64,000 bases of DNA from JAOPZW01 sp963806015. Its GTDB lineage: Bacteria > Actinomycetota > Thermoleophilia > Solirubrobacterales > Solirubrobacteraceae. The position numbers and the translations under genes were made by a program. The notes under the pieces are model-generated. The model did not search any database. It saw only the letters and a list, made by a program, of their open reading frames with translations, and was not told where the DNA came from. Below are positions 8,701 through 16,965 of the stretch, piece by piece. Numbering within the stretch: position 1 is the first letter of the stretch; every line of letters begins with the position of its first letter. The DNA is taken from positions 372,001 through 436,000 of the forward strand of contig CAWDWM010000006.1 of NCBI GenBank assembly GCA_963806015.1. Direction: 5' to 3'.

Positions 8701-10452
8701 CTACTCCTGGATGTCGGCGGCCAGCGCGCCGACCACGTTCTGCAGCCAGGCGCGCTCGCTGTCGTCGTGGGGCAGGCGCCGCAGCCGGCGCGTCGACCAA
8801 CTCCAGAGCAGCTGGCGCCCGCCGACCGCGATCAGCGGGCCGACGATCGCGTAGCGCCCGTCGTCGAGCGCGACGAGCGCGCCCGGCACGTCGCGGCGCA
8901 CGCGCAGCTGGGCGACCACCTCGGCGCCGGCGACCGCGCTCGGATGGGCGGCGCTGCCGGTCAGGGGCAGCTGGGCGAACGGCGCCACGGTGAAGGTGGG
9001 CGGGCGCCCCTGCAGCCGCCGCGCGGGGCGCGGTGGCGGCCCGATCGGCCCCTGGCGCCAGCGCTCGACGATCCGATGCACGTCGCGCGAGAGCTCCGAG
9101 CGCAGCAGCACGTGCAGGCGGTCGCCGGCGCGCAGGATGGTCGACCCGCGCGGCGGGATCGCCTCGTCGCCGCGCACGATGACGTTGACCACCGCCTCGC
9201 GGGGCAGCCCGAGGTCGCGCACGCGCGCGCCGACGACGGCGTCGTCGTGGGCGACCGGGTACTCGAGGATCTCGGCCCCCAGCCGCCTGATCGTCCCCGC
9301 CTCGGCCAGCGGGCGCGGCAGGGCCGGCTCGCTCGTCGTCGCTCCGAGCGCCCGCGCCAGCGGCTCGAACGTCGTCCCCTGGATGATCGTCGAGAGCAGC
9401 ACCGCGAAGAAGACGACGTCGAAGACCTGGGTGCTCCCGCCGACCCCGGCGATGACCGGGAAGGTCGCGAGCACCACGGGCACGGCGCCGCGCAGCCCGG
9501 CCCCCGAGAGCGCGAGGCGCTCGCTCCACGTGAACCGCGCCGGCAGGGTGGCGATGGCGACCGCGACCGGGCGGGAGACGAAGACGAGCACGAGCGCCAG
9601 CACCGTCCCGCGGAGGGCGACGTCGTCGAGCCGGCTGGGGAAGACGAGCAGGCCCAGCGAGACGAACATCGCCACCTGCCCCACCCAGGCCAGGCCCTGG
9701 TGGAAGGAGGTCACGGTCTGCTGGGCGGGGATGCCGACCGTGCCGAGCGCCAGCCCGGCCAGATAGACGGCCAGGAAGCCCGAGCCGTGCAGGGCGTCGG
9801 CGCCGCCGAAGGCCAGGGCGGCCACGGCGAGCGTCGCCACCGGATACAGGCCGGCGGTGGCGAGGGTCACGCGCCGTAGCGCCCACACGGCCGCCACTCC
9901 CACCACCAGGCCGACGGCCAGCCCGATGCCGATCTGGCGCACGAAGAGCACGGCCATGTTCGCCAGCCCGTAGTCGTCGTGCTGCAGCCACTCGATGAAG
10001 CCGAGCACGAGCAGCACCGCGACCGGGTCGTTGAACCCCGATTCGCCCTCCAGGGTGGTGGCCAGGCGGCGCTTGAGCGTCGAGCCGCGCAGCAGGGCGA
10101 AGATCGCCGCGCCGTCGGTGGCCGCCAGGATGGAGCCCAGCAGCATCCCGTTGAGCGTCGAGAGGTCGAAGAGCCACGCCGCCGCCAGCCCGGTGACGAC
10201 CGCCGTGATGATCGTGCCCACGATGGCCAGCGAGAGCGCCGGGGCCAGCACCGGGCGGATCTCGAGCAGTCCGGAGGTGAGCCCGCCCTCGAAGAGGATC
10301 AGGGCGAGCGCGATGATCCCGATCCGGCGCGCCAGTTCGTAGTCGTCGAACTCGATGAGGCCCAGGCCATCGGAGCCGACGGCCATGCCGACGAAGATGA
10401 AGAGCAGCAGTCCCGGCACGCGCAGGCGCCCCGCGATCAGGGATGCGAGCAT
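8701..10452 (-). CDS. K+/H+ (NhaP2/CvrA-type) antiporter with C-terminal regulatory domain
   Basis: The 583-residue form starts at ATG 10452. About a dozen hydrophobic segments fill residues 1-380, with the CPA1-type GESGFNDPVAVLL motif near residue 135. A cytosolic TrkA-C/RCK_C-like domain follows (VVGARVRDLGLPREAVVNVI to GDRLHVLLRSE), then a Pro/Arg-rich tail. The first membrane helix seems to begin upstream (ADGELILIAGALLAAG) with no ATG, GTG or TTG available, so a CTG near 10503 may be the true start. It exchanges K+ or Na+ for protons across the cytoplasmic membrane. It is divergent from the Fur-family gene, and the metal box lies between them. Confidence 0.85.
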   Translation of the reverse strand: MLASLIAGRLRVPGLLLFIFVGMAVGSDGLGLIEFDDYELARRIGIIALALILFEGGLTSGLLEIRPVLAPALSLAIVGTIITAVVTGLAAAWLFDLSTLNGMLLGSILAATDGAAIFALLRGSTLKRRLATTLEGESGFNDPVAVLLVLGFIEWLQHDDYGLANMAVLFVRQIGIGLAVGLVVGVAAVWALRRVTLATAGLYPVATLAVAALAFGGADALHGSGFLAVYLAGLALGTVGIPAQQTVTSFHQGLAWVGQVAMFVSLGLLVFPSRLDDVALRGTVLALVLVFVSRPVAVAIATLPARFTWSERLALSGAGLRGAVPVVLATFPVIAGVGGSTQVFDVVFFAVLLSTIIQGTTFEPLARALGATTSEPALPRPLAEAGTIRRLGAEILEYPVAHDDAVVGARVRDLGLPREAVVNVIVRGDEAIPPRGSTILRAGDRLHVLLRSELSRDVHRIVERWRQGPIGPPPRPARRLQGRPPTFTVAPFAQLPLTGSAAHPSAVAGAEVVAQLRVRRDVPGALVALDDGRYAIVGPLIAVGGRQLLWSWSTRRLRRLPHDDSERAWLQNVVGALAADIQE

Positions 10453-10529
10453 GCCGGCCGCCAGCAGCGCACCGGCGATCAGGATCAGTTCCCCGTCCGC
10501 CAGACCGGGAGCATGTCAGTCCCCGAAGC

Positions 10530-10542
10530 GAGAACCATTCTC
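10530..10542 (+). promoter_or_regulatory. Candidate Zur/Fur box upstream of the Fur-family gene
   Basis: GAGAACCATTCTC is an inverted repeat (GAGAA/TTCTC with a three-base centre) 18 bp before the ATG of the Fur-family regulator. A near-identical palindrome (GAGAATCGTTCTT) lies 22 bp before the metal ABC operon at 19479-19491. This supports a common metal-responsive operator and autoregulation. Confidence 0.65.
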
Positions 10543-10560
10543 ATCGCTACCATCGCTGTG

Positions 10561-10992
10561 ATGCAGTCGTGGGCCGAGCACGCCGACCAGCGCCTCGCCG
10601 AGGCCGGCTTCCGCCGCGGCGGCGCGCGGGCCGCGGTCATCGGCCTGCTCGATCGCCAGGCGTGCGCGCTGAGCGCCTACGACATCGAGGACGCGCTACG
10701 TGCCGACGAGCGCGGCGTCGCCCGCGCCTCGGTCTACCGCGTGCTCGAGGAGCTCGTCGGCCTCGGCCTCGTCACCCGCGTCGAGGTCGGCCAGGGCTCG
10801 GCGCGCTACGAGGCCGCCCGGCCCGACGGCCATCACCATCACCACATGGTCTGCGACCGCTGCGGCGACGTGCAGCCCTTCGCCGACGCCGAGCTCGAGC
10901 GCGCCGTCGACCGCCTCGCCGCACGCGTCGCCTTCGACGTGGCCGAGCACGAGATCGTGCTCCACGGCGAGTGCGCCGAGTGCCGGGGGTAG
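10561..10992 (+). CDS. zur: Fur-family metalloregulator, probably Zur
   Basis: It has 143 residues from ATG 10561 (GTG 10558 is also possible). The N-terminal winged helix (RRGGARAAVIGLL, SAYDIEDALR, ARASVYRVLEELVGLGLV) is followed by the Fur dimerisation domain. That domain has a His-rich metal region, GHHHHHMVCDRCGD, and two CxxC pairs (CDRC and, at the C-terminus, CAEC) for the structural zinc. Fur and Zur cannot be separated by sequence alone. The matching palindrome before the zinc/manganese-type ABC operon favours Zur, with Mur (manganese) the alternative. The antiporter shares the divergent promoter region. Confidence 0.8.
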   Translation: MQSWAEHADQRLAEAGFRRGGARAAVIGLLDRQACALSAYDIEDALRADERGVARASVYRVLEELVGLGLVTRVEVGQGSARYEAARPDGHHHHHMVCDRCGDVQPFADAELERAVDRLAARVAFDVAEHEIVLHGECAECRG

Positions 10993-11141
10993 AACTGAAC
11001 CGCGAGCAGGTGCAGGCGTGGCTCGACGCCTACGTCGACGCCTGGCGGACCTACGAGGCGGGCACGATCGGCGCGCTGTTCAGCGCGGATGCCACCTACG
11101 CCTATCACCCCCATGACGAGCCAGAGCGCGGCCGCGAGGCG
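10980..11141 (+). pseudogene. Truncated SnoaL/NTF2-like protein gene
   Basis: From GTG 10980, overlapping the end of the Fur-family gene by 13 bases, about 54 residues read as the start of an NTF2-like domain (REQVQAWLDAYVDAW, GTIGALFSADATYAYH, EPERGREA). This is the normal first half of a SnoaL-like polyketide-cyclase-fold protein. Family identity stops abruptly at 11139-11141, exactly where the left inverted repeat of a short element begins. The frame then runs on without resemblance to the family until 11255. The remaining two thirds of the gene are absent from the window, so insertion alone does not explain it; insertion plus deletion, or recombination, is needed. Confidence 0.65.
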
Positions 11142-11306
11142 GTTCGCCGCGTTCAACGGCATCCCCGAGGCGCGGAGTTCCGGCGGAGTTCGTGTCCGTT
11201 TCACAGCCCCTTCCGCCGTGGGCCAGGGGGGTGTGCGCTCAAATTCATCGCATAGATGAATAAGGTCGCACACCCCTCGATGATGCAGTTGAACGCCGCG
11301 AACCGC
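11139..11306. repeat. Short inverted-repeat element, copy A (168 bp) with nested hairpin
   Basis: The ends are inverted repeats: 11139-11170 and the reverse complement of 11275-11306 match at 28 of 32 positions (GCGGTTCGC block, GCGTTCAAC block, then GCATC and CGAGG). Inside lies a nested hairpin. The outer arms GGGGTGTGCG (11228-11237) and CGCACACCCC (11267-11276) are perfect, and the inner arms ATTCATC (11243-11249) and GATGAAT (11255-11261) enclose a five-base loop. It carries no coding capacity. Related ends occur at 34254-34389 and 44941-45308. It sits between a truncated SnoaL-like gene and the histidine kinase stop. Confidence 0.65.
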
Positions 11307-11313
11307 GGCAACG

Positions 11314-12744
11314 TCACGCGGACGACGACCCCAAAGGCGCGCACGCCCGGATCGTCGTGCCCTTCCCGGCGCGGCTGTGGACCGTGAGCGTGCCGCCTAT
11401 GGCATCGAGTCGGTCCTCGAGGCCGCGCAGGCCCGAGCCGGCCGTCATGCTCGCGCCGCCCACGCCGTCGTCGGTGATCTCGGCGACCAGCGTGCCGTCC
11501 TCGATCTCGATCGTGATGGAGGCCTGGGTGGCCTGCGCGTACTTGGCCACGTTGGTGAGCGCCTCGGCGATCGTGAAGTAGATCGCCGCCTCGACCGCGG
11601 GCGCCGCGCGCTGGGGCGTCACGCGCACGTCGACGGGGATCGGCGAGCGGGCCACGAGGCCGTCGAGCGCGGCGGAGAGCCCGTGCTCGCTGAGCACGGC
11701 CGGGTGGATCCCGTGGGCCAGGTCGCGCAGCTCGGCCAGCCCCGCGCGCAGCTGCTCGGAGGCCTCGGCCACGAGCGGCTCGGCCTCGGTGCCGCGCGCC
11801 CGCGCCTCCGCGCGCTTCAGGGTCAGTGACACGAGGACGAGCCGCTGCTGTGCGCCGTCGTGCAGGTCGCGCTCGATGCGCCGGCGCGCGGCGTCGGCGG
11901 CCTCGACGATGCGCACGCGCGACGCGCGGAGCTCCTCGGTGCGGGCCTGCTCGATCTCGTGCCGGCGCAGGGCCTCCTCGGCCGCGCGGCGCTCGGTGAT
12001 GTCGAACATCGCGCCATCGACCCACAGCCGCCCACCGGCGCCCGGCACGACCTGGCCGCGGTCGAGCACCCAGCGCAGCTCGCCGTCGGCGCGCACGATC
12101 CGGTACTCGATGGCGAACGCCCGCTCGCGGTCGGCCGCATGCTCGACGGCCCGCACCAGCCCGTCGCGATCGTCGGGATGGACGATGCTGAGCATCGTGC
12201 GCCGCGTGCTGGCGACGAAGTTCGAAGGCAGGTAGCCCGAGATGCGCTCGATCTCGTCGCTGATCAGCTCGACCACGTGGCCGGCGTGCCACGCCGAGCG
12301 ATAGATCGCCCCGGGCACGTTGAGCATCAGCGCGCGCATCAGCCGGTCATCGGAGCGCTGGCGGGCGGCGCGCAGGCCGGCGCCGGCGCGCGCGAGCAGC
12401 TCGCCGCGGGTGAACGGCCGGTGCAGATAGTCGTCGGCGCCGGCGGCGAGCGCGGCGTCCGATCGGGCGCCCTTGGCCGTGATGGCCAGCATCCACGCCC
12501 CGTCGAGGCGCGGATCGGCGTGCAAGGCGCGGCAGAGGTCGGGCGTGTCGAGCCCGCGGGGGTCGCGGTCGACGATGACGAGGTCGGCCGGCTCCTCGCC
12601 GAGCGCCGCCAGCGCGGCGTCCACGCCGGGCGCCACGCGCGTGGTGTGCCCGGCCGCGTGCAGCCAGGGGTGGACCTCGCGCTCGGTGGCGCCGACCACC
12701 AGCACGCCGGCCTGCCGGCGCCGCACGGATCCAGAATCGGGCAC
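11314..12744 (-). CDS. Hybrid sensor histidine kinase: receiver-PAS-HisKA_3-HATPase
   Basis: It has 476 residues from GTG 12744 (GTG 12726 is possible). Order: receiver domain 10-125 with likely phospho-acceptor Asp59 (LVIVDRD), PAS with PAC region about 135-250 (ISGYLPSNF, IVHPDDRDG, DITERR), dimerisation helix with RDLHDGAQQRL (His about 295, NarL/DesK-type), and HATPase with EALTNVAKYA and DDGVGG. The receiver has HRPF where the conserved Lys of KPF is expected, which may weaken its switch. No membrane segment is seen, so it is a cytosolic sensor. No LuxR-type partner lies nearby. The gene follows the flavin monooxygenase by 11 bases. Confidence 0.85.
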   Translation of the reverse strand: MPDSGSVRRRQAGVLVVGATEREVHPWLHAAGHTTRVAPGVDAALAALGEEPADLVIVDRDPRGLDTPDLCRALHADPRLDGAWMLAITAKGARSDAALAAGADDYLHRPFTRGELLARAGAGLRAARQRSDDRLMRALMLNVPGAIYRSAWHAGHVVELISDEIERISGYLPSNFVASTRRTMLSIVHPDDRDGLVRAVEHAADRERAFAIEYRIVRADGELRWVLDRGQVVPGAGGRLWVDGAMFDITERRAAEEALRRHEIEQARTEELRASRVRIVEAADAARRRIERDLHDGAQQRLVLVSLTLKRAEARARGTEAEPLVAEASEQLRAGLAELRDLAHGIHPAVLSEHGLSAALDGLVARSPIPVDVRVTPQRAAPAVEAAIYFTIAEALTNVAKYAQATQASITIEIEDGTLVAEITDDGVGGASMTAGSGLRGLEDRLDAIGGTLTVHSRAGKGTTIRACAPLGSSSA

Positions 12745-12755
12745 CGCCCGATTAT

Positions 12756-14240
12756 TCAGCCCCGGCTCAGCTCGTACGTTCCGGGTTCGATCTGCGCGGT
12801 CCGGCGGCGGTAGGTGCTCCACAGCCACGGCCACTGGCTGGGGTCGTTGCCGTTCTCGTCGAGGTACCAGCTCGTGCAGCCGGTGTGCCAGACGGTGCCG
12901 GCCAGCGCCTCGCGCAGCTCGCGGTCGTAGGCCTCGAGCGTCTCGGGGCGCAGCTCGATCGCGCGCGCATCGGCGCGCGCGAGCTCGTCGAGGGCGGCGA
13001 TCACATGGCCCATCGCGGCCTCGAGGGTGTAGATGACCGAGCCGGAGCCACCGTTGGTGTTCGGGCCGTAGAGCAGGAACAGGTTCGGGAAGCCGGGCAC
13101 GCTCATCCCGAGGTACGCGCGCGCCACGTCCGCCCACTCCTCGGCCAGCGTGCGGCCGCCGGCGCCGACGACCTCCATCGGCGCGACGAAGGCATGGCTC
13201 TCGAAGCCCGTGGCCAGCACGAGGACGTCGGCTGGGCGCTCGATGCCGTCCTCGGTGCGGACGCCGCTCGGCGTGATGGCCGCGATCCGGTCGACGACGA
13301 GGTCGACGTTGGGCCGCGTGAGCGTCGGATACCACGCGTCGGTGAGCATGATCCGCTTGCAGCCCACCTCGTCGCGCGGCGTCACCTTGCGCCGCAGCTC
13401 GGGGTCGTCGATCGCGGCCGAGATCTGCCGGCGCGCGACGGCCGTGAAGGGCCGGCGCAGCCAGCGCCTGCTGGTCAGCGCCGCGGTGGCCAGCTCCATG
13501 AAGGCGAAGATGACGGCGCGATCCAGGCGCTGGAGCGCCGGGAAGCGCGCGAACAGCCGCTGGACGCGCGGTGGGTAGGCGAAGTCCATCTTCGGGATCG
13601 TCCAGCCGGGCGAGCGCTGGTAGACGTCGAGGTGGCCGACGATCGACTGGATGGCGGGCACCACCTGGATGGCGCTGCAGCCCGTCCCGACGACCGCCAC
13701 CCGCCGGCCCTGCAGGTCCACGTCATGGCGCCACTGCGCGGTGTGGAAGGCGGGGCCCTCGAAGCTCTCCAGGCCGGGGATCGGCGGCACCGTCGGCCGC
13801 GAGAGCTGGCCGCAGGCGGTGAGCAGCACGTCGGCCTCGTGCTCGCCCACGCTCGTCTGCAGCACCCATTTGCCGCGCTCGCCGTCCCAGCGCGCCTGCT
13901 GCACCTCGGTCGACGTGCGGATGCGGTCCATCACCCCATGGCGGCGCGCGACGTCCTCGAGATAGGCCTGGATCTCGGCCTGGGGCGCGTAAGCGCGCGA
14001 CCAGCGCGGGTTCGGGGCGAAGGAGAACTCATAGAGGTGCGACGGGACGTCGCACGCGGCCCCGGGATAGGTGTTGTGGTGCCACACGCCGCCGATCCGC
14101 TCGCCGCGCTCGAAGACGGTGACGTCCTCGTAGCCGGCGCGGCGGAGCACGGTGACGGCGCCGACGCCCCCGAAGCCCCCGCCGACGACCGCGATCGACG
14201 GTGGGCGCCGGTGGCCGTTGGAGCGCGGAGCGTCACTCAC
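12756..14240 (-). CDS. Flavin-containing (Baeyer-Villiger-type) monooxygenase
   Basis: It has 494 residues from GTG 14240. FAD motif VVGGGFGGVGAV is near residue 18 and the NADP motif VVGTGCSAIQVVP is near 180. Between them, the stretch of FxGxxxHxxxW type that marks Baeyer-Villiger oxygenases reads FEGPAFHTAQW. A later ATG fingerprint (VLVLATGFE) is also present. The enzyme would use FAD, NADPH and O2 to oxygenate ketones or related compounds; the substrate is unknown. A longer upstream frame reads into the RTX-like gene and is rejected. It is probably co-transcribed with the kinase 11 bases downstream. Confidence 0.9.
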   Translation of the reverse strand: MSDAPRSNGHRRPPSIAVVGGGFGGVGAVTVLRRAGYEDVTVFERGERIGGVWHHNTYPGAACDVPSHLYEFSFAPNPRWSRAYAPQAEIQAYLEDVARRHGVMDRIRTSTEVQQARWDGERGKWVLQTSVGEHEADVLLTACGQLSRPTVPPIPGLESFEGPAFHTAQWRHDVDLQGRRVAVVGTGCSAIQVVPAIQSIVGHLDVYQRSPGWTIPKMDFAYPPRVQRLFARFPALQRLDRAVIFAFMELATAALTSRRWLRRPFTAVARRQISAAIDDPELRRKVTPRDEVGCKRIMLTDAWYPTLTRPNVDLVVDRIAAITPSGVRTEDGIERPADVLVLATGFESHAFVAPMEVVGAGGRTLAEEWADVARAYLGMSVPGFPNLFLLYGPNTNGGSGSVIYTLEAAMGHVIAALDELARADARAIELRPETLEAYDRELREALAGTVWHTGCTSWYLDENGNDPSQWPWLWSTYRRRTAQIEPGTYELSRG

Positions 14241-14301
14241 GCCACACACAGTAGTTCGCGCCGGGAGCCCGCGTGGCGGCCCCCGGCGCGAACGATCCGC
14301 G

Positions 14302-16086
14302 TCAGTCCTGGATGACGACGTTGTTGCCCGCGCCGCCGTCGAGGACGTCGAGGCCCGGGCCGCCGAGCAGGACGTCGTCGTTCGCGTCGCCGCGCAGCGT
14401 GTCGGGGCCCGCGCCGCCGATGAGCACGTCGGCGCCGTCACCGCCGTTGGCCTCCAGGCGGATGGCGTCGGCCGCCAGGCCGGAGGCCTCGACGACGTCG
14501 TCGCCGCCCAGAGCGTTGACGGTCAGCGTGTCCTGGGCCGCCTCGGCGTGCGCGATGGCGATCGTCGCGGACAGGCCCGTGACGGTCGCGCCGCCCGCGG
14601 CGCCGCCGGCGTTGACCACGTCGGCGCCGTTGGTGGCGTTCACGATCACCTGGTCCTGGGCGCCGTCGCCGGTCGTCGCACCGACGCTCCCGGCCAGGTC
14701 GGTGCTGACCGCGGTCAGGTCGGTGCCGGAGACGTCGTTGACCGTCAGCTGGTCGGCGCCGCCGAGCGCGTTGAGGTCGATCCGCTCGACGTCGTTGAGG
14801 TCCATGGTGATGTTCGCGACGTTGCGCAGGAACCGCACGCGCCCGCCGTTGGCCGACACGTCGAACGCCTCGGCGACGTTGGCGCCGTTGAACGTCATCG
14901 CGTCGCTGCCGTCCTGACCCTCGATCGTGTCGCTGCCGTCGCCCGGATCCCAGGTGAAGCGATCGTCGCCGGCGCCCAGCAGGGCGAGGTCGTTGCCCTG
15001 GTTGCCGTCGACGGCGTCGTTGCCGTCGCCGCCGACCTGCACGTCGTTGCCGCGCCCGCCGGCCAGGGTGTCGTTGCCCGCGCCGCCGTCCTGCGTCAGC
15101 TTCATCGCATCGGCGCCGAGCCCCGCGGCGGCAACCTGGTCGTCGCCGCCCAGCGCGTTGACGGTCAGCGCGTCGCGCGCCGCCTCGGCGTGCGCGACGT
15201 TCACCGTGGCGGCCAGGCCGGTCACCGCGGCGCTGCCGGCGGCGCCGGCGGCCGTGATGGCGTCGTTGGCGGCGGTCGCGTTGACGATCGTCTGGTCGGT
15301 GCCCGCGTCGGGCGCCGCGCCGCCGAGGGCGGCCGCCTCGTCGTGGTCGACCGTGCGCACCTTCGTCGCGGCGAGGTCGTCGACCGCCACCACGTCGTTG
15401 CCGCCCAGCGAGTTGACGTCGACGCGCTCGATGCCGTCGAAGTCCATCGTGATCGCCCCGACGTCGCGCGTGAGGCGCGTGCGCGCGCCGTTGGCCGACA
15501 GCCGGAAGCTCTCGTTCGCGTTCGAGCCGTTGAAGGTCATCGTGTCGGCGCCCTTGCGCCCCTGGACGGTGTCGCTTCCGTCGCCCGGGTCCCAGATGAA
15601 CCGGTCGTCGCCCGCGCCGAGGTCGGCGCGGTCGTTGCCGCCGTTGCCGTCGATCACGTCGGCCCCGCCGTCGCCGTTGAGCCGTTCGGCGCCGCGCCCG
15701 CCGCGCAGCGTGTCGTCGCCACCCTGCCCGTCGATGCGCGTGGCGATGGTGTCCGTGAAGGCGCCGTTGGCATCGTCGATGCGCACCTGGTCGTCGCCGC
15801 CGCCGGCTTTGAGGCGGATGCGCTTGACCTTGTCGCGGGCGATCCTGAAGTCCGCCGAGCCGTTGTCTCCGACGTCGACCTCGAGCTTGTCGGGGGCGCC
15901 GGCGCGCAGGCGCAGCGCGAGCCTGTCACTCGCCCCGGTGCCCTTGACGATCAGGGTCTTGCCCTGCAGTCCGATCGCAGGCGGCGACGCGTCGGCTTGT
16001 GCCGCGGTCAGGCCGAGGGCCCCGGCGAGCAGGCCGGCGGCGAGGGTGGCGCCGGCGATGCGGCGGTGTGCGTAGATGGCATGCAT
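14302..16086 (-). CDS. Secreted RTX-like calcium-binding repeat protein
   Basis: It has 594 residues with a signal peptide (AGATLAAGLLAGALGLTAAQA, cleavage near 31). The body is full of GGxGxDxx-type nonapeptides (GGDDTLRGGRGAERLNGDGG, GGAGPDTLRGDANDD) that form calcium-binding parallel beta-rolls. Two halves of about 200 residues are clear duplicates, each with GAGDDRF-WDPGDGSDT, MTFNG and ALGGDD segments. No protease or lipase domain is attached, and no type I secretion genes are nearby, so export is probably by the Sec route. The likely role is surface or extracellular matrix; ligand unknown. Confidence 0.85.
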   Translation of the reverse strand: MHAIYAHRRIAGATLAAGLLAGALGLTAAQADASPPAIGLQGKTLIVKGTGASDRLALRLRAGAPDKLEVDVGDNGSADFRIARDKVKRIRLKAGGGDDQVRIDDANGAFTDTIATRIDGQGGDDTLRGGRGAERLNGDGGADVIDGNGGNDRADLGAGDDRFIWDPGDGSDTVQGRKGADTMTFNGSNANESFRLSANGARTRLTRDVGAITMDFDGIERVDVNSLGGNDVVAVDDLAATKVRTVDHDEAAALGGAAPDAGTDQTIVNATAANDAITAAGAAGSAAVTGLAATVNVAHAEAARDALTVNALGGDDQVAAAGLGADAMKLTQDGGAGNDTLAGGRGNDVQVGGDGNDAVDGNQGNDLALLGAGDDRFTWDPGDGSDTIEGQDGSDAMTFNGANVAEAFDVSANGGRVRFLRNVANITMDLNDVERIDLNALGGADQLTVNDVSGTDLTAVSTDLAGSVGATTGDGAQDQVIVNATNGADVVNAGGAAGGATVTGLSATIAIAHAEAAQDTLTVNALGGDDVVEASGLAADAIRLEANGGDGADVLIGGAGPDTLRGDANDDVLLGGPGLDVLDGGAGNNVVIQD

Positions 16087-16137
16087 ACCCCCGAAGGACG
16101 ACGCGCGCGCCGCGATCCTCTCTGTGACATGCGTCGC

Positions 16138-16965
16138 TCAGGCCCGCGCGACGACGCCGCGCCCGACGCCCGCCAGCAGGTAGGCCGCGACGAGCATCGC
16201 GGCGATCGACGCGCCCGCCGCGGTACCCGCGTAATAGGAGAGGTACAGCCCGCCGACGCCCGCCACCACGGCGATGGCGCTGGAGGCGGCCATCATCGGG
16301 CCCATGCGCCGCGCCACCAGGCGTGCGGCCGACGCCGGCGCGACGAACACGGCCACCACCAGCAGGTTGCCCAGGCCCTGGACCGCGACGAGCAGCGCCA
16401 GCGCGATGAGCACGAGCAGCGCGACGTCGACGACGAGCGCCCGCACCCCGACGCCCGGCGCGCTCAGGCGATCGAAGCCGACCGCCAGCAGCCGGGCGTG
16501 CAGCAGCGCGAGCACGCCGAGGACGACCACCGCCAGCCCGGCCGCGAGCGCGAGGTCGGTGTCCGACACGCCGAGGACGTCGCCGAAGAGCAGGCCCTGC
16601 AGCCCCGGTGGCGAGGAGGGCGACAGCGCGAGCAGGACGCCGGCGCCGAACAGCGTGGTCACCACCACCGCGACGGCGGTGTCGCGCCCGATGGCCGGCA
16701 CCTGCCCGGCGAGGCCGATCGCGAGCGCCGCGACGAGCAGGCCCGCGGCGCCGCCGAGCAGCAGCGGCAGGCCCGTGAGGGCCGCGATGACGAGCCCCGG
16801 CAGCAGCGCGTGCGCCAGCGACTCCGCGCCGTAGGAGAGGTTGTAGAAGACGATCCAGCACCCCAGCGCGCCGCCGCTCACGCCGAGCAGCGCGACCTCG
16901 AGCAGCGCGCGGCGACCGACCGGATCGGCCCACGGATCGGTCAGCGTGTGCAGCACGGCGAGCAT
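16138..16965 (-). CDS. Metal (Zn/Mn) ABC transporter permease, ZnuB/TroC-like
   Basis: It has 275 residues with about eight or nine hydrophobic helices. An ABC-3 family signature appears in SYGAESLAHALLPGLVIA and NLLVVAVFVAPASAARLVA. The ATG at 16965 overlaps the TGA of the ATPase gene by one base, so translation is probably coupled. It would form the membrane channel together with the permease half of the fused protein upstream, giving a heterodimeric permease like TroC/TroD. Regulation is expected from the metal box at 19479. It is the last gene of the operon, with 51 bp to the RTX-like gene start. Confidence 0.9.
   Translation of the reverse strand: MLAVLHTLTDPWADPVGRRALLEVALLGVSGGALGCWIVFYNLSYGAESLAHALLPGLVIAALTGLPLLLGGAAGLLVAALAIGLAGQVPAIGRDTAVAVVVTTLFGAGVLLALSPSSPPGLQGLLFGDVLGVSDTDLALAAGLAVVVLGVLALLHARLLAVGFDRLSAPGVGVRALVVDVALLVLIALALLVAVQGLGNLLVVAVFVAPASAARLVARRMGPMMAASSAIAVVAGVGGLYLSYYAGTAAGASIAAMLVAAYLLAGVGRGVVARA

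Noticed and set aside
10834..10849. Five-His run in the Fur-family protein (and four-His tail in the ABC ATPase) as cloning tags
   Set aside because: Both are inside or at natural ends of metal-handling proteins where His-rich stretches are expected.
14302..16086. Tandem DNA repeat in the RTX region
   Set aside because: Periodicity follows the nine-residue calcium motifs of a coding sequence.
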